Shown here piece by piece: positions 17,502 through 26,516 of a stretch of DNA of 64,000 bases. Location: positions 1 to 64,000 of the IMG/VR virus record IMGVR_UViG_3300031746_002125. The stretch is one strand, 5' to 3'. Under the pieces are notes generated by a model, which did no database searches, was not told the origin of the DNA, and saw only the letters and a program-made list of their open reading frames with translations. Both the position numbers and the translations under genes were made by a program. This DNA is from a virus. Positions within the stretch are counted from its first letter, which is position 1. Each line of letters opens with the position of its first letter.

Positions 17502-18296
17502 AGTTTCAGCACCCCCTTTCAATTCAATTTTATCTGACACAGTTTTACTTGCAGCAATTCTTATAACTGAATCTGGATTAGCGGGATTTTCTACTAAACC
17601 CTGTCCACCAAATACAATATTTTTTAGAACTCTGCCCACCTTGTATCCTTTATATTCTCCAGAACCACCATATACTCGCAAATATTTAGTCAAAAACGAC
17701 GTACTTTCATCTCTTGCAACAATTCTCGATTCACCCTTAGCATCTTTAAAACTATAAGAAAAATCATTAAAGAAACATTCCATGGAAACAAACATTTGAC
17801 CAGAATTTGCTTTTTCAATTATGTCTTTAATTAAAATATCTATTACCGGCATTGATTTATAAAGAACGCCAGCAACTTCTATATCAAAATCTTTTGCTTC
17901 AACAGGAACATTAATTTCTTTTCCTGTTTTATCAACAAGACGACTTTTTATAATATGTCCCAATATAATTTTTGAATCATGTTGATAATCAATTGGCTTA
18001 TGAATCGGTGTATCTTTTGCGGTTATTAATTCTTCTGATAGAAAAACATCGTCATTTAAATTCCATCCAGTGCTTACCAAAACTGAAACTAACAAAGCTA
18101 AATCTGGCTGGTCCATGCCGGTCAAGTCTTTAAGTGAATCAAAATTAGCGTTACTTTTTAATGTTGCAATAAACTCATCAAATTCAATTTTGGTTAATTT
18201 TTTATCTGAGATAGAGCATGACGCAGACAGATTAATAACTGACTGATTTATTTTATCAGTTAGACCATCGGTTTTTTCGGTTTCATAGATTTTCAT
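16857..18296 (-). CDS. Prohead maturation protease fused to scaffold
   Basis: About 479 residues from MKIYETEK; an upstream in-frame ATG at 18353 would add a hydrophobic 19 residues with no ribosome site. N-terminal half: protease signature with a His in DYQHDSKIILGHI and Ser in GQMFVSMECFFND, the spacing of the phage-head serine protease group. C-terminal half: long Lys/Glu/Thr-rich coiled coil, typical of scaffold. An internal ribosome site and ATG at 17501 would make the scaffold alone. It processes the head before DNA packaging in such systems. Confidence 0.8.
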   Translation of the reverse strand: MKIYETEKTDGLTDKINQSVINLSASCSISDKKLTKIEFDEFIATLKSNANFDSLKDLTGMDQPDLALLVSVLVSTGWNLNDDVFLSEELITAKDTPIHKPIDYQHDSKIILGHIIKSRLVDKTGKEINVPVEAKDFDIEVAGVLYKSMPVIDILIKDIIEKANSGQMFVSMECFFNDFSYSFKDAKGESRIVARDESTSFLTKYLRVYGGSGEYKGYKVGRVLKNIVFGGQGLVENPANPDSVIRIAASKTVSDKIELKGGAETMEIEEMKKKLDEALSTVTARDAQIAHLLKEMESFKELNKQEAEKAIVAFETKAKEQNQINTDLTAKLTVALETIKTLETDKATITKELETVKAKAVEFGKELLEIKKREKANERFLKLSQLKAIEEKDKEATLKELAELSDETFATICKYAGETKTETKKVVEEVVASLKDVEVVKDVDAQGGTENIEDDNAAVALATARCLLRVKEEVKEGGE

Positions 18297-18408
18297 AGAA
18301 TATCCATTAATTGATACACAATAAATAAATAATAACTTTAAGAATAAAGACATTTCAACGATTTAATTAAAATTTATCTTTATTTTTTAATCATTTATTT
18401 AATTAAAA

Positions 18409-18942
18409 TTACCAATTATCCGGGAAACCCATTGACCCCGCAAAAATGGTGTGTAAATCGTTACGACTACTTTCTTTAGGAGTCCCTGTTTCGATGGTCC
18501 AATATGGTTTACGATCTGGTTCACAAGAATATAATCCACTTTGCCACGGAAAACCAATAATTCGCGTATGTCCTGCGATGCAACAACCTAATTGTTGTGA
18601 TATGTTTTTAGCAAATTTGTGCCCCTTTGTTCCAAAAAACGTTGCACATGATCTAAACCAAATAAGACTATTTTTATTAACAAGTGGTTTAAGCGTCTCT
18701 ATAAATGAATCCTGGATTGTCTGTTCCCCAATATAAACGTTGCCGGGAACCCCATGGCTCCATATTTGAATAACATCAATTAGATCTAAACCAAGTTTTT
18801 TCAATTCTATTTCGGCCTCAGTCCACGATTTCACACCAATAGATTTCCATCCAAATTGTATTTTCGAATAAATATTCCAAGATAGACCCTGGATTCCAGT
18901 ATCGCCCTTGTCGTATAAAATGATTTTTTGTTTACTTTTCAT
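18409..18942 (-). CDS. Caspase-like / DUF4347-type putative cysteine protease
   Basis: 177 residues. A His in IQIWSHGVPGNVYIG (His63) and a Cys in LIWFRSCATFFG (Cys99), followed by GHKFAKNISQQLGCCIAGHT, match the HG...C layout of the DUF4347/CHAT-like caspase fold. It lies between the portal-side gene and the prohead protease, so it could be a second processing enzyme, or a cargo or anti-host factor. Catalysis is an inference from two motif positions. Confidence 0.65.
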   Translation of the reverse strand: MKSKQKIILYDKGDTGIQGLSWNIYSKIQFGWKSIGVKSWTEAEIELKKLGLDLIDVIQIWSHGVPGNVYIGEQTIQDSFIETLKPLVNKNSLIWFRSCATFFGTKGHKFAKNISQQLGCCIAGHTRIIGFPWQSGLYSCEPDRKPYWTIETGTPKESSRNDLHTIFAGSMGFPDNW

Positions 18943-19148
18943 TTATAAAAACCTCCACCTCTTTATAAAACTTATCTTTAGTTTTTACTTCCTTACTTAC
19001 TAATCCACCATGAGAATCCGGATAATCCTTCGGGACCATCATATATTGAATCATTTGTTTCATACTATCTGGACCCACTGTTTCCACAGTATAACTAAAT
19101 CTTTTATATGGATTTCCATCATAATCGGTTCCTTTTAGAAAAACTCAC
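18932..19148 (-). pseudogene. Out-of-frame or start-less ORF, 5' part lost
   Basis: A protein-like frame (KGTDYDGNPYKRFSYTVE...SKEVKTKDKFYKEVEVF) ends at 18932 overlapping the next start, but the only upstream GTG with spacing for AGACGAGG is in another frame. The ORF is in frame with the 19,163 gene, separated by a TAG and a TGA. Possibly the original C-terminus of that gene, or a gene starting at the GTG near 19,090. Confidence 0.35.
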
Positions 19149-19162
19149 CTCGTCTGCTTGTA

Positions 19163-19639
19163 CTATGGTTTTTCTGTTGGCCCATTTTTTACAACTTTTG
19201 TGTTAGCGCCAGCGGCATCGGCTTCGTCCAATGTAATATTAAATTCTTTACAAATAGTTTCGATCTCTTTAAACTCTGCCGAGGATTTTTGGTAGGTTTT
19301 TAACAAATTTTTTGCATGTTTCTCCAGGTGCGATTTTGCCCTTGCGTGAAAACCGACACTATCCTCAACGAGAACTTTTACAAGAGGCTCACGAGCCAGC
19401 GCATTGCGTAGGTGCGGAATATCAACTGTGCTGTCGGAAAGACCATCCGTAGCCGTCTTTACGTGGTGGGGTAAATGACGGAAGCGGGTTTCTACCATGT
19501 GTTCTGTTTTGGGATTTGGTGATTTGGTTGCGCCCCGTTCGATCAAGAAACACGAATCGTTGAAGGAACTATCTCCCCACCCTGCTTCGGTATATCTTTC
19601 TGCGGCTTCCTTTATAGATTCATAGAATTTTTCTGACAT
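19163..19639 (-). CDS. Head-cassette hypothetical protein (158 aa)
   Basis: Contains ERGATKSPNPKTEHMVETRFRHLPHH in part and DIPHLRNALAREP, motifs that I associate with C-terminal segments of phage capsid maturation or portal-linked proteins (conserved HLRNAL). Charged helices fill residues 95-150. Found between the portal and the caspase-like gene; an HNH gene has inserted just upstream. Function not assigned. Confidence 0.65.
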   Translation of the reverse strand: MSEKFYESIKEAAERYTEAGWGDSSFNDSCFLIERGATKSPNPKTEHMVETRFRHLPHHVKTATDGLSDSTVDIPHLRNALAREPLVKVLVEDSVGFHARAKSHLEKHAKNLLKTYQKSSAEFKEIETICKEFNITLDEADAAGANTKVVKNGPTEKP

Positions 19640-20766
19640 AGATATTTTCCTTTCTTTTCAAACCATTCATTAAAATTACTAGTATGCTTAGACGAGTTAC
19701 AATTTCTACACATTAGATTTAAATTTTTTAAATCAAACAAAGATATAATTTCTTCCTTTGTTTTTGCTCTCTTTAATGGAATAACATGATCTATAGACAA
19801 TACACGTTCGTTATAGGAAATATGACAAATCGGGCATCTATTGTCCTGTAATTTTTTAATATTGTCCAAGTATTTATATAATTGTCTTCTGTTGTAAGGC
19901 AACAACTTCCACAAATTAGAATAACGATATTCTCTTTTAAAACACTTGCTAATAATTCCCCTTAATCTATTTTCAAGTTTATGCGAGAAAGAACAACAAC
20001 AAACCGAACAGACCAGGACATTATATTTGGTCTTATAATGTTTTGTATTGCCATGTTTTTTGCAAACAGCAATTATTTTACCATTTTGATCTATTCCTAC
20101 TATTTCTTTTGGACCATATTGATTTTTATATTTTGTCTTAAGCCCCAAAATATTGGCTTTTGATATAACAGATCTTATTCCCCTATTTAATTCATTACAG
20201 CAAAACTTAGATCCTTTTAAATAATAATTATTTTTTAAAAATTCTAATTCTTCATTGGTCCATGGATCTACAATATTTCTTATTGGTTCTATTTCTCTGC
20301 ACCAAGTAGACACAGATGCCCTACTAGCACCCAATTTTTTAGCTATATTCGCAAATGTTAATCCATGTTCTTTTCTTAATTTAATTGCTTCTATTTTTAG
20401 GTTATCATCAAAAGATTTTGCAGGATTGTTTTTATTTAGTTTAAATTTTTGCTCTTCGGTTAATACAACATCTCTGGTGTGTTTGCTAATTGATCCAACA
20501 TTTATTCCTGTGATATTTCTTATTTGATAATAAGATAATCCTTGCTGTCTCAATTCTCTAATTTGATTCCGCAAAGGTTCATTAATAATAATATTTTTTT
20601 TATTTTTAATATACATTTTATATCTTTGTTCATCTGTCATTTTTACATTTTTAGTATATCTAACAACAGTGGATCTATCTACTTTAACGATACTAGAAAT
20701 CTCTTGCTGAGATAATCCATCTTTCCTTAATTCAACAATTCTATCCCTAGCTTCCTGACTGATCAT
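19612..20766 (-). CDS. HNH homing endonuclease with triple HTH N-terminus
   Basis: 384 residues. Three Hin-like HTH repeats (LSQQEISSIVKVDRSTVVRY; LSYYQIRNITGINVGSISKH; LTFANIAKKLGASRASVSTW), then WTNEELEFLKNNY (SANT-like), a Cys/His knuckle and the HNH core (NRCPICHISY...SIDHVIPL...LMCRNCNSSK). The C-terminal half is a paralogue of 7,034 and 22,971. It overlaps the downstream gene start by 28 bases and uses GGAGG upstream, probably the ribosome site once used by that gene. Confidence 0.92.
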   Translation of the reverse strand: MISQEARDRIVELRKDGLSQQEISSIVKVDRSTVVRYTKNVKMTDEQRYKMYIKNKKNIIINEPLRNQIRELRQQGLSYYQIRNITGINVGSISKHTRDVVLTEEQKFKLNKNNPAKSFDDNLKIEAIKLRKEHGLTFANIAKKLGASRASVSTWCREIEPIRNIVDPWTNEELEFLKNNYYLKGSKFCCNELNRGIRSVISKANILGLKTKYKNQYGPKEIVGIDQNGKIIAVCKKHGNTKHYKTKYNVLVCSVCCCSFSHKLENRLRGIISKCFKREYRYSNLWKLLPYNRRQLYKYLDNIKKLQDNRCPICHISYNERVLSIDHVIPLKRAKTKEEIISLFDLKNLNLMCRNCNSSKHTSNFNEWFEKKGKYLCQKNSMNL

Positions 20767-20859
20767 CCCTTAAACCGCCTCCAAAAATTAAAAAAATGTC
20801 CATACGACGTATTTGCCATCGCACACCCCAACATAACCCCAAATATATAATAATATATT

Positions 20860-22938
20860 TTATTCCTCAGAATTCATCAACGCCCAAGCGCTCGCAGCCA
20901 ATGATCTAATTTCTTTAAATACCGGAACCCTATTTTTAATTGTAGTATAATCGTTTTTTAATTCTTTGAAAATATTATAAAAATCATTTACCTTGCTATT
21001 ATCTGTCTCGCCGATTATTTTATCAATCTCGTCCTTATTTAATATACTATTATGATTTAAATTAGATAAAACAATAAATTTGATATTATTAAGTTCTTCT
21101 TTTTGGTCTTTTCCGAGACTTCTTATATTTTTTATTTTATTTTTATTTAAGAATATAGGATCAACCAACTCGTCTAATTGGTCCATAAAATCTTCTGCGA
21201 CCGTCCTTAAAATCGAAAGAACTTTTGGCGTGCGGACCTTTCTTGTTTTCAAATCTTTTGTGTTCCGGGGTCTTCCGGGACTTGTTATTCCTTCTTTCCT
21301 TGGCTGGTCTCCTCCGAGATTCTCCCCTCCTCCTTTTAAGCCTTCTAATTCAATCTGAGTTTGTCGTTGATGTTCCATAAGGCTCACAGGGCGATAATAT
21401 GGATTTGCCTTCTCAAGCAGTCCAGGATCTTTCTCCCTAATTCCGTTTTCAAATCTCATATTTTCTAATTCTATTTCAAAATCTTTTCCAAACACTTTTT
21501 GAACCGTTTCAACAGATACTATATTTCTGTCAAGCAATTGAATAACAAGAGATTTTTCCGCTACTTCGTCACGAAGAGACATGGTTTGAAATATCACGCG
21601 AGGAATCTTTTTAAATTGCATCGCATCAGCAACTAACTGTAATTCATTTTCAATCCAGGTGATGCATTTTAATCTAACATATTCCAGTCTTTCTACTAGT
21701 GTTTTTAACTGTACAAAAATGGTTTGTGAACTTCCGCTATTTGAATCACCTCCACCTATTAGAGAATCCGGTATCCCCAGCCCTCTTATTATATCTTTGT
21801 TAACGGATTCGTATTTTGCTGATCCGAGAATTTTATCTATGGGAGGATAATCTATTTTAAAATCAATCATATCATCCCAAACAAGATCCAGCACGCCTCC
21901 TCCAACATTGTGTTGAAGAATATTTATTAATTTGTTTACGGCGGCGGGCGTAGGAAATATTTGTTTATCTGAGTTGCCAAGTTTCCATAATCTAACGGCA
22001 TTAACAACACCGTCTAAAGCCGCCATATCCGCTTGCTTCATTTTATCTTTTAATAGAACTTCTTCTATAATCCCCATTAAAAATGGAGTTCCCCAGTCTT
22101 CCCAATCATCTTTTTTATAATAATCAACATAAATTTTATCTGGATCAAGAGCTATTAATTTGGTTCCTTTTTTAACGGCTTGTATAATTTCTATTGGAAG
22201 CATTTTAATAAATTCTTTTTCGGATTTTGTTTTAGGATTATTAATTGATTGAGCCAGTTCTGTAGAAATTCTCATTGCTAAAGATTGATTTCCAAAATAT
22301 CTACCTACAGCACCACCAATTTTTTCAATCATGGTTGGAGATAAAAATACATAACTCCATGGGATTTCTCTTTTATTTATTTTTGTATTATCTGGACCTA
22401 TTACCTCTGGTTGTTCACTAAATTTTCTTTCATCAACGGGTTCAGTATTATAATAATCTGCTTTGCTCATATCTTTGACGAGTGATCTTTTAATAATTGC
22501 TGTTTTTCTTCGAATGATCACGTTTGCGTCTCGCATTAAATATTTCATAAAATCATTGGCGCGAGATTCGAGATTAACTTTTTTTGCCCATTCTTTGTAA
22601 AATCTCTCTTGGCTTTTTATTGGATGTCGAAGGTCTAAACCTTCCGAAGCAAAGTCGCTCATTAAATCAATAATGTTTCTTATTAACCCATTTTTCTTAT
22701 AGATAGCCTGAGTAAGTTGAATTATTTCAGAGTGCGTTGTCGGCACCCTGTCTTCAGGACGGAAACGGTCTGTGTCCCAACGATTAAAGCCTGCCTTTAA
22801 ATTGATCTCGCGGGTACTATTGCCTATACTTCTTCCGCCCCCGCGACTTAAAAAACACGCCTCCGGAAGACTATAGTTTTCTAATTTGCCATCTGTTTGA
22901 TAGAGATTTTCTGGCTTTTTTATTTCTTCTTTGTCCAT
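20860..22938 (-). CDS. Portal protein
   Basis: 692 residues, long for the family. Typical pieces: a YKKNGLIRNIIDLMSDF helix near residue 75, a KGTKLIALDPDKIYVDYYK crown strand, the IPDSLIGGGDSNSGSSQTIF tunnel-loop region and the long stem helix after it (VERLEYVRLKCITWIENEL). The C-terminal 160 residues are charged and may be a separate extension. Gene order TerL-portal-protease supports the call; an HNH gene lies between TerL and this gene. Confidence 0.88.
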   Translation of the reverse strand: MDKEEIKKPENLYQTDGKLENYSLPEACFLSRGGGRSIGNSTREINLKAGFNRWDTDRFRPEDRVPTTHSEIIQLTQAIYKKNGLIRNIIDLMSDFASEGLDLRHPIKSQERFYKEWAKKVNLESRANDFMKYLMRDANVIIRRKTAIIKRSLVKDMSKADYYNTEPVDERKFSEQPEVIGPDNTKINKREIPWSYVFLSPTMIEKIGGAVGRYFGNQSLAMRISTELAQSINNPKTKSEKEFIKMLPIEIIQAVKKGTKLIALDPDKIYVDYYKKDDWEDWGTPFLMGIIEEVLLKDKMKQADMAALDGVVNAVRLWKLGNSDKQIFPTPAAVNKLINILQHNVGGGVLDLVWDDMIDFKIDYPPIDKILGSAKYESVNKDIIRGLGIPDSLIGGGDSNSGSSQTIFVQLKTLVERLEYVRLKCITWIENELQLVADAMQFKKIPRVIFQTMSLRDEVAEKSLVIQLLDRNIVSVETVQKVFGKDFEIELENMRFENGIREKDPGLLEKANPYYRPVSLMEHQRQTQIELEGLKGGGENLGGDQPRKEGITSPGRPRNTKDLKTRKVRTPKVLSILRTVAEDFMDQLDELVDPIFLNKNKIKNIRSLGKDQKEELNNIKFIVLSNLNHNSILNKDEIDKIIGETDNSKVNDFYNIFKELKNDYTTIKNRVPVFKEIRSLAASAWALMNSEE

Positions 22939-22970
22939 AAATAATTCCTAATTCAATTGCAATGCAATCA

Positions 22971-23918
22971 CTATCCTATTGATACACAATTATTAAAATA
23001 TTCTTTCTTTTTATTCCATTCGTGTAAATTATTATCATTTTTACTAGAATTACAATTTTTACATAATAATGAAAGATTTTTTAAATCAAATAAATCTATA
23101 ATTTCTTTTTCGGTTTTGGCCGTTGCAAGAGGAATGATATGATCTATACTTATTTTACATTTATCGTAACAAACTTTGCACGATGGACATTTATTATTTT
23201 GTAATTTTTTAATATTTTCAAGATGATTAAATAAATCCTTAATGCCATAGCTCAGGTGACGAAAACACCCCTTGGTTTTTAAAGCATTGTTTTTTGATAT
23301 TCTTTTAAGGCCGTCTCCCATGCGATGCCTTAAATTGTGTGCAAATTTATTAATTGGATTTTCTAACCATTTTTTACGCCACTTTCTTTCCCTTTCTTTT
23401 CTTTTAATTCTTATTTCCTCTATTTCATCTCTTTTTTTAGCACAAAATTTTGCACACAATTGACATCTCAAACCATTATTCTTCTTATTTATTTGATGTT
23501 TACATATTCCGTGCTTAGGACAAGAGGCTAATGCGACCGTTTTACTGAGTAGATTGATTATTTCTCTGGGGCGTTTCCCATCTCTATATTTTGTATGCAA
23601 ACCAAGACGATTAATTTTATGCCTAGTTCTATATATAGATTTTTTTAATTTATTGGCACACCAAGTTGCGCCCTTTTCCGGATAAAATTCTGTTAGAATA
23701 TTCACCTCGGCTTTTGTCCAACTGGTTTTTTGTTCTATGTTAAAACATCCACAACTTTTTGTATTTCCATTTTGTAAACAATATCCTAAAATTACTTTTT
23801 CGTTTCCGCAATCGCACCTACATAACCATAGATATTGTCCATGACTATTTTTCCCACAACATTTAATCGGAGTCAATCTTCCAAATTTTTTCCCTGTTAA
23901 ATCAATTAATTTACCCAC
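22971..23918 (-). CDS. HNH homing endonuclease at the terminase/portal junction
   Basis: Start set at the GTG at 23918 (VGKLIDLTGKKFGRLTP), two bases after the TerL stop with AAGGAG upstream; a longer frame would overlap TerL. About 315 residues: zinc ribbon (WLCRCDCGNEKVI...KSCGC), WTKAEVNILTEFYPEKG, Cys/His knuckle (CPKHGICKH), HNH core (NKCPSCKVCY...SIDHIIPL...LLCKNCNSSK). TerL and portal remain intact. Confidence 0.92.
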   Translation of the reverse strand: MGKLIDLTGKKFGRLTPIKCCGKNSHGQYLWLCRCDCGNEKVILGYCLQNGNTKSCGCFNIEQKTSWTKAEVNILTEFYPEKGATWCANKLKKSIYRTRHKINRLGLHTKYRDGKRPREIINLLSKTVALASCPKHGICKHQINKKNNGLRCQLCAKFCAKKRDEIEEIRIKRKERERKWRKKWLENPINKFAHNLRHRMGDGLKRISKNNALKTKGCFRHLSYGIKDLFNHLENIKKLQNNKCPSCKVCYDKCKISIDHIIPLATAKTEKEIIDLFDLKNLSLLCKNCNSSKNDNNLHEWNKKKEYFNNCVSIG

Positions 23919-23919
23919 T

Positions 23920-26031
23920 TTAAATTTTTTCTCCTTGTTTAATCCCCCCCAGCGCGTCGGAATATTTCTTTTTGTTCGTATTCTCCATTGCTCCACAACC
24001 TGCTCCTCGATAAAGTCCGTGGTTTGGGTTTGTCTTTATGAGTTGGAAGTTGCCCGGAACATCATCATAGCTTATCGGCATTGTTGGTGCAGCATCTATG
24101 GTGTAAACGTACTTGTGGGCGATCAATAGTGACGTGTACCTATCTTTCCTCAATCTACCCTTCTTCTGCCTGCCCTCCATAATCGCTCCTGTTATGACGC
24201 TAGGGGTCGAGAAATGTTCTTTCCCACTTGGGGTCTCGCTACGTTGGATGGTGCAAATTTCATTCTTTAATTCCTCAATATTATAAATATTTTCTTCGTA
24301 TGTGTCATTAGTAATATTAAGAGCCTTTTCAGCAATTAAAGAAGATTGCATGATAGTGACATCAAAGGCCGGAAACAATAATCTTTTTGTCTCAAATGAT
24401 TTGTGAAGAGCAGCGTTTGCATAAGCATTGAATTCCGAAGTAGGTTGAACGAGATGTAAAATATGCGGCCCATCCGTTTCACCATCGGTAGGTTTCAAAT
24501 GATCCACATCAATAATCTCGTAAACGGGAACCTCCCCCTTTTCTTTGTCGAGTCCCTTTTTTGATCGTAGCATTTCAGAAATTGGATATCCGCATCCCTG
24601 ACTATCCATTTCAATTCTAATTGGTTCAAATAATCTAATCAATTCTCTAATTTTTGAACAACAATAATCATAATAATCTATTTTTTCATCTATTAAACCA
24701 CCCTTTTTCTTTTTATTAAATTCTGGTTTATTTATAGCCCAACAATAAACAACCCTGTAATGATTAGGCCATGCTTCTAAAATGGTGATACCAAATCTGT
24801 CGCTTTCTGCTCCGGGGTCTATTCCAAAAATATATTTTCTTCCTCTAATTCCTCGCATCATTGGCGTAAAGATAACTTCGCCATCCGGTGTCATTATAGA
24901 TTTATTCGGAGTTGTGGTGCATGATTCAATTAAACTTCTACAAAAATAACCGTCCGAATCTTTAACAAATAATCCTTCGTACTCCATTAAATAGATATTC
25001 TTTGGAAGTGTAGCCTTCGCATTAGCCAACATTCTTTTGTCAAGCAAACCTTCTGGCAAAAAAGAACTGGGTATTCTAATTATTGCATAATCTTTATAAT
25101 TAAAATTCTTGGGAATATTATTAAATCCACCAAATATTTCTGATATTTTGTTAATGTCTCCTTTGCTTTCTATTATTTTTTTCCACATATCAAATTTTTG
25201 TGCGAAATGATTAAATTGATAATATGCGGTTCCAGCACATATTATTTGATTTCCATCTTTTTGTGGTTCAATAATTTGTTGTTTTATATCATCGTTTATA
25301 TTCAATGCTTTTAATCTTTTTTCTATAGCTAAATGTTTTGCGGTATCAACAGGAGTTTTAGTTGTCGAAGCAAACCCCTGAACCACAGTGTTAAAAATCT
25401 CCTCTGGAATTGATGAATATTCATCGGCTATAATTGTTGAAGCTCTAAATCCCCTAATTTTTTCTCCCGTTCCTAGTGGCAATGCAGTTATTATAGATTG
25501 CCCAATACGAAAATAACAGAGATCAACATTTTGGCGCGGACCAGCAGTTTTTCCTCCACCGATAATACTACGTAAAACGGGAGCGTTGCTCCATATTGTT
25601 TCTATATAACTAAATACAATCCTTGCTTGGCGCAAGCCTGCTCCAATAATTACAACTTTACTTCCTTGGTCAAGAAGTGCTCTTAAAATTGCATATGTAG
25701 CAAGACAAAAGCTTTTTGCGCCACCTCTCGCCGCAACAAGCAAAGGAAGTGGTGTTTTCCAAAGTATTTGAAGAATTGCAATCTGATAAGGAAAAAGCTC
25801 GATGTTAAGAATATATTTTGCAGTCCACGCTATATTGTCTATATTAAGCATTTCTTTAACGATATATTTATCTAAACGTTCACCAGAAGTTTTTAGGTCA
25901 GAAAAAATATGCTCGTCGATTATCGGGGTAGTTTCTCTGTATGGAAAAAGATAAGAAAATTCACCCTGATACCCAGTAAGAATATCTTGTATTTCAGCAG
26001 AAATTTCTTGTTTTATTCCGATATTATCCAT
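23920..26031 (-). CDS. Terminase large subunit
   Basis: 703 residues. ATPase: Walker A AARGGAKS at residues ~100-107, Walker B STIIADEYS at ~199-206, coupling motif ICAGTAYY. Nuclease: YIFGIDPGAESDRFG with Asp at ~405 and the second acidic motif IRIEMDSQGCG. It pumps DNA into the prohead through the portal and cuts concatemers. The start overlaps the ERCC4-type nuclease gene by 19 bases. All expected catalytic residues are present. Confidence 0.95.
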   Translation of the reverse strand: MDNIGIKQEISAEIQDILTGYQGEFSYLFPYRETTPIIDEHIFSDLKTSGERLDKYIVKEMLNIDNIAWTAKYILNIELFPYQIAILQILWKTPLPLLVAARGGAKSFCLATYAILRALLDQGSKVVIIGAGLRQARIVFSYIETIWSNAPVLRSIIGGGKTAGPRQNVDLCYFRIGQSIITALPLGTGEKIRGFRASTIIADEYSSIPEEIFNTVVQGFASTTKTPVDTAKHLAIEKRLKALNINDDIKQQIIEPQKDGNQIICAGTAYYQFNHFAQKFDMWKKIIESKGDINKISEIFGGFNNIPKNFNYKDYAIIRIPSSFLPEGLLDKRMLANAKATLPKNIYLMEYEGLFVKDSDGYFCRSLIESCTTTPNKSIMTPDGEVIFTPMMRGIRGRKYIFGIDPGAESDRFGITILEAWPNHYRVVYCWAINKPEFNKKKKGGLIDEKIDYYDYCCSKIRELIRLFEPIRIEMDSQGCGYPISEMLRSKKGLDKEKGEVPVYEIIDVDHLKPTDGETDGPHILHLVQPTSEFNAYANAALHKSFETKRLLFPAFDVTIMQSSLIAEKALNITNDTYEENIYNIEELKNEICTIQRSETPSGKEHFSTPSVITGAIMEGRQKKGRLRKDRYTSLLIAHKYVYTIDAAPTMPISYDDVPGNFQLIKTNPNHGLYRGAGCGAMENTNKKKYSDALGGIKQGEKI

Positions 26032-26516
26032 CTATCCTTTTCTTTTCTTACAACAGACTCAAAAATACTTTGTGCATATTGTCTTCCTGTATTCCCAACA
26101 GGAACAATATGAACATCATATTCAACACCAAGAGATGTAAGCCACTGAACGATTGCTTTTCCCGGTACTCCACGGGTAAATTGAGGTGGACTAAGATTGA
26201 AAATATCGGTTGTTAATTGTCCCTCTATTAGAATATATTTATATTTTATTCCTCTCATTCGTTCCATTTCTTCTTCAAACAAATCTCTTTTCCCATAATT
26301 TACCCAGATCTCGCTAAAATCTGCTTTTCTTTCAATAGCTAAAATATCGGTGTAACCTTTCAGAGAATAGTCTCCCGTCTTTAATGTTGCAATTTCCATT
26401 CCGAGACAACGAGGTGGACGCCTTTCTGGTTTGTGGGCCTTAAATTCCCAACCAAAGCCCTCTTTATCACGCGAATCCCTCATAACCATATATTCTGGCA
26501 ACACCAATCTACCCAT
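26013..26516 (-). CDS. ERCC4/XPF-type nuclease
   Basis: 167 residues. Carries VMRDSRDKEG near residue 12, GDYSL at 48 and the family active-site block AIERKADFSEIW (ERK at 62-64), the V/IERKxxxD signature of the XPF nuclease fold. It overlaps both TerL and the 26,509 gene, so it is translated with the packaging genes. It may resolve branched DNA before packaging or process ends; its pairing with TerL is the reason for that inference. Confidence 0.82.
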   Translation of the reverse strand: MGRLVLPEYMVMRDSRDKEGFGWEFKAHKPERRPPRCLGMEIATLKTGDYSLKGYTDILAIERKADFSEIWVNYGKRDLFEEEMERMRGIKYKYILIEGQLTTDIFNLSPPQFTRGVPGKAIVQWLTSLGVEYDVHIVPVGNTGRQYAQSIFESVVRKEKDRWIISE

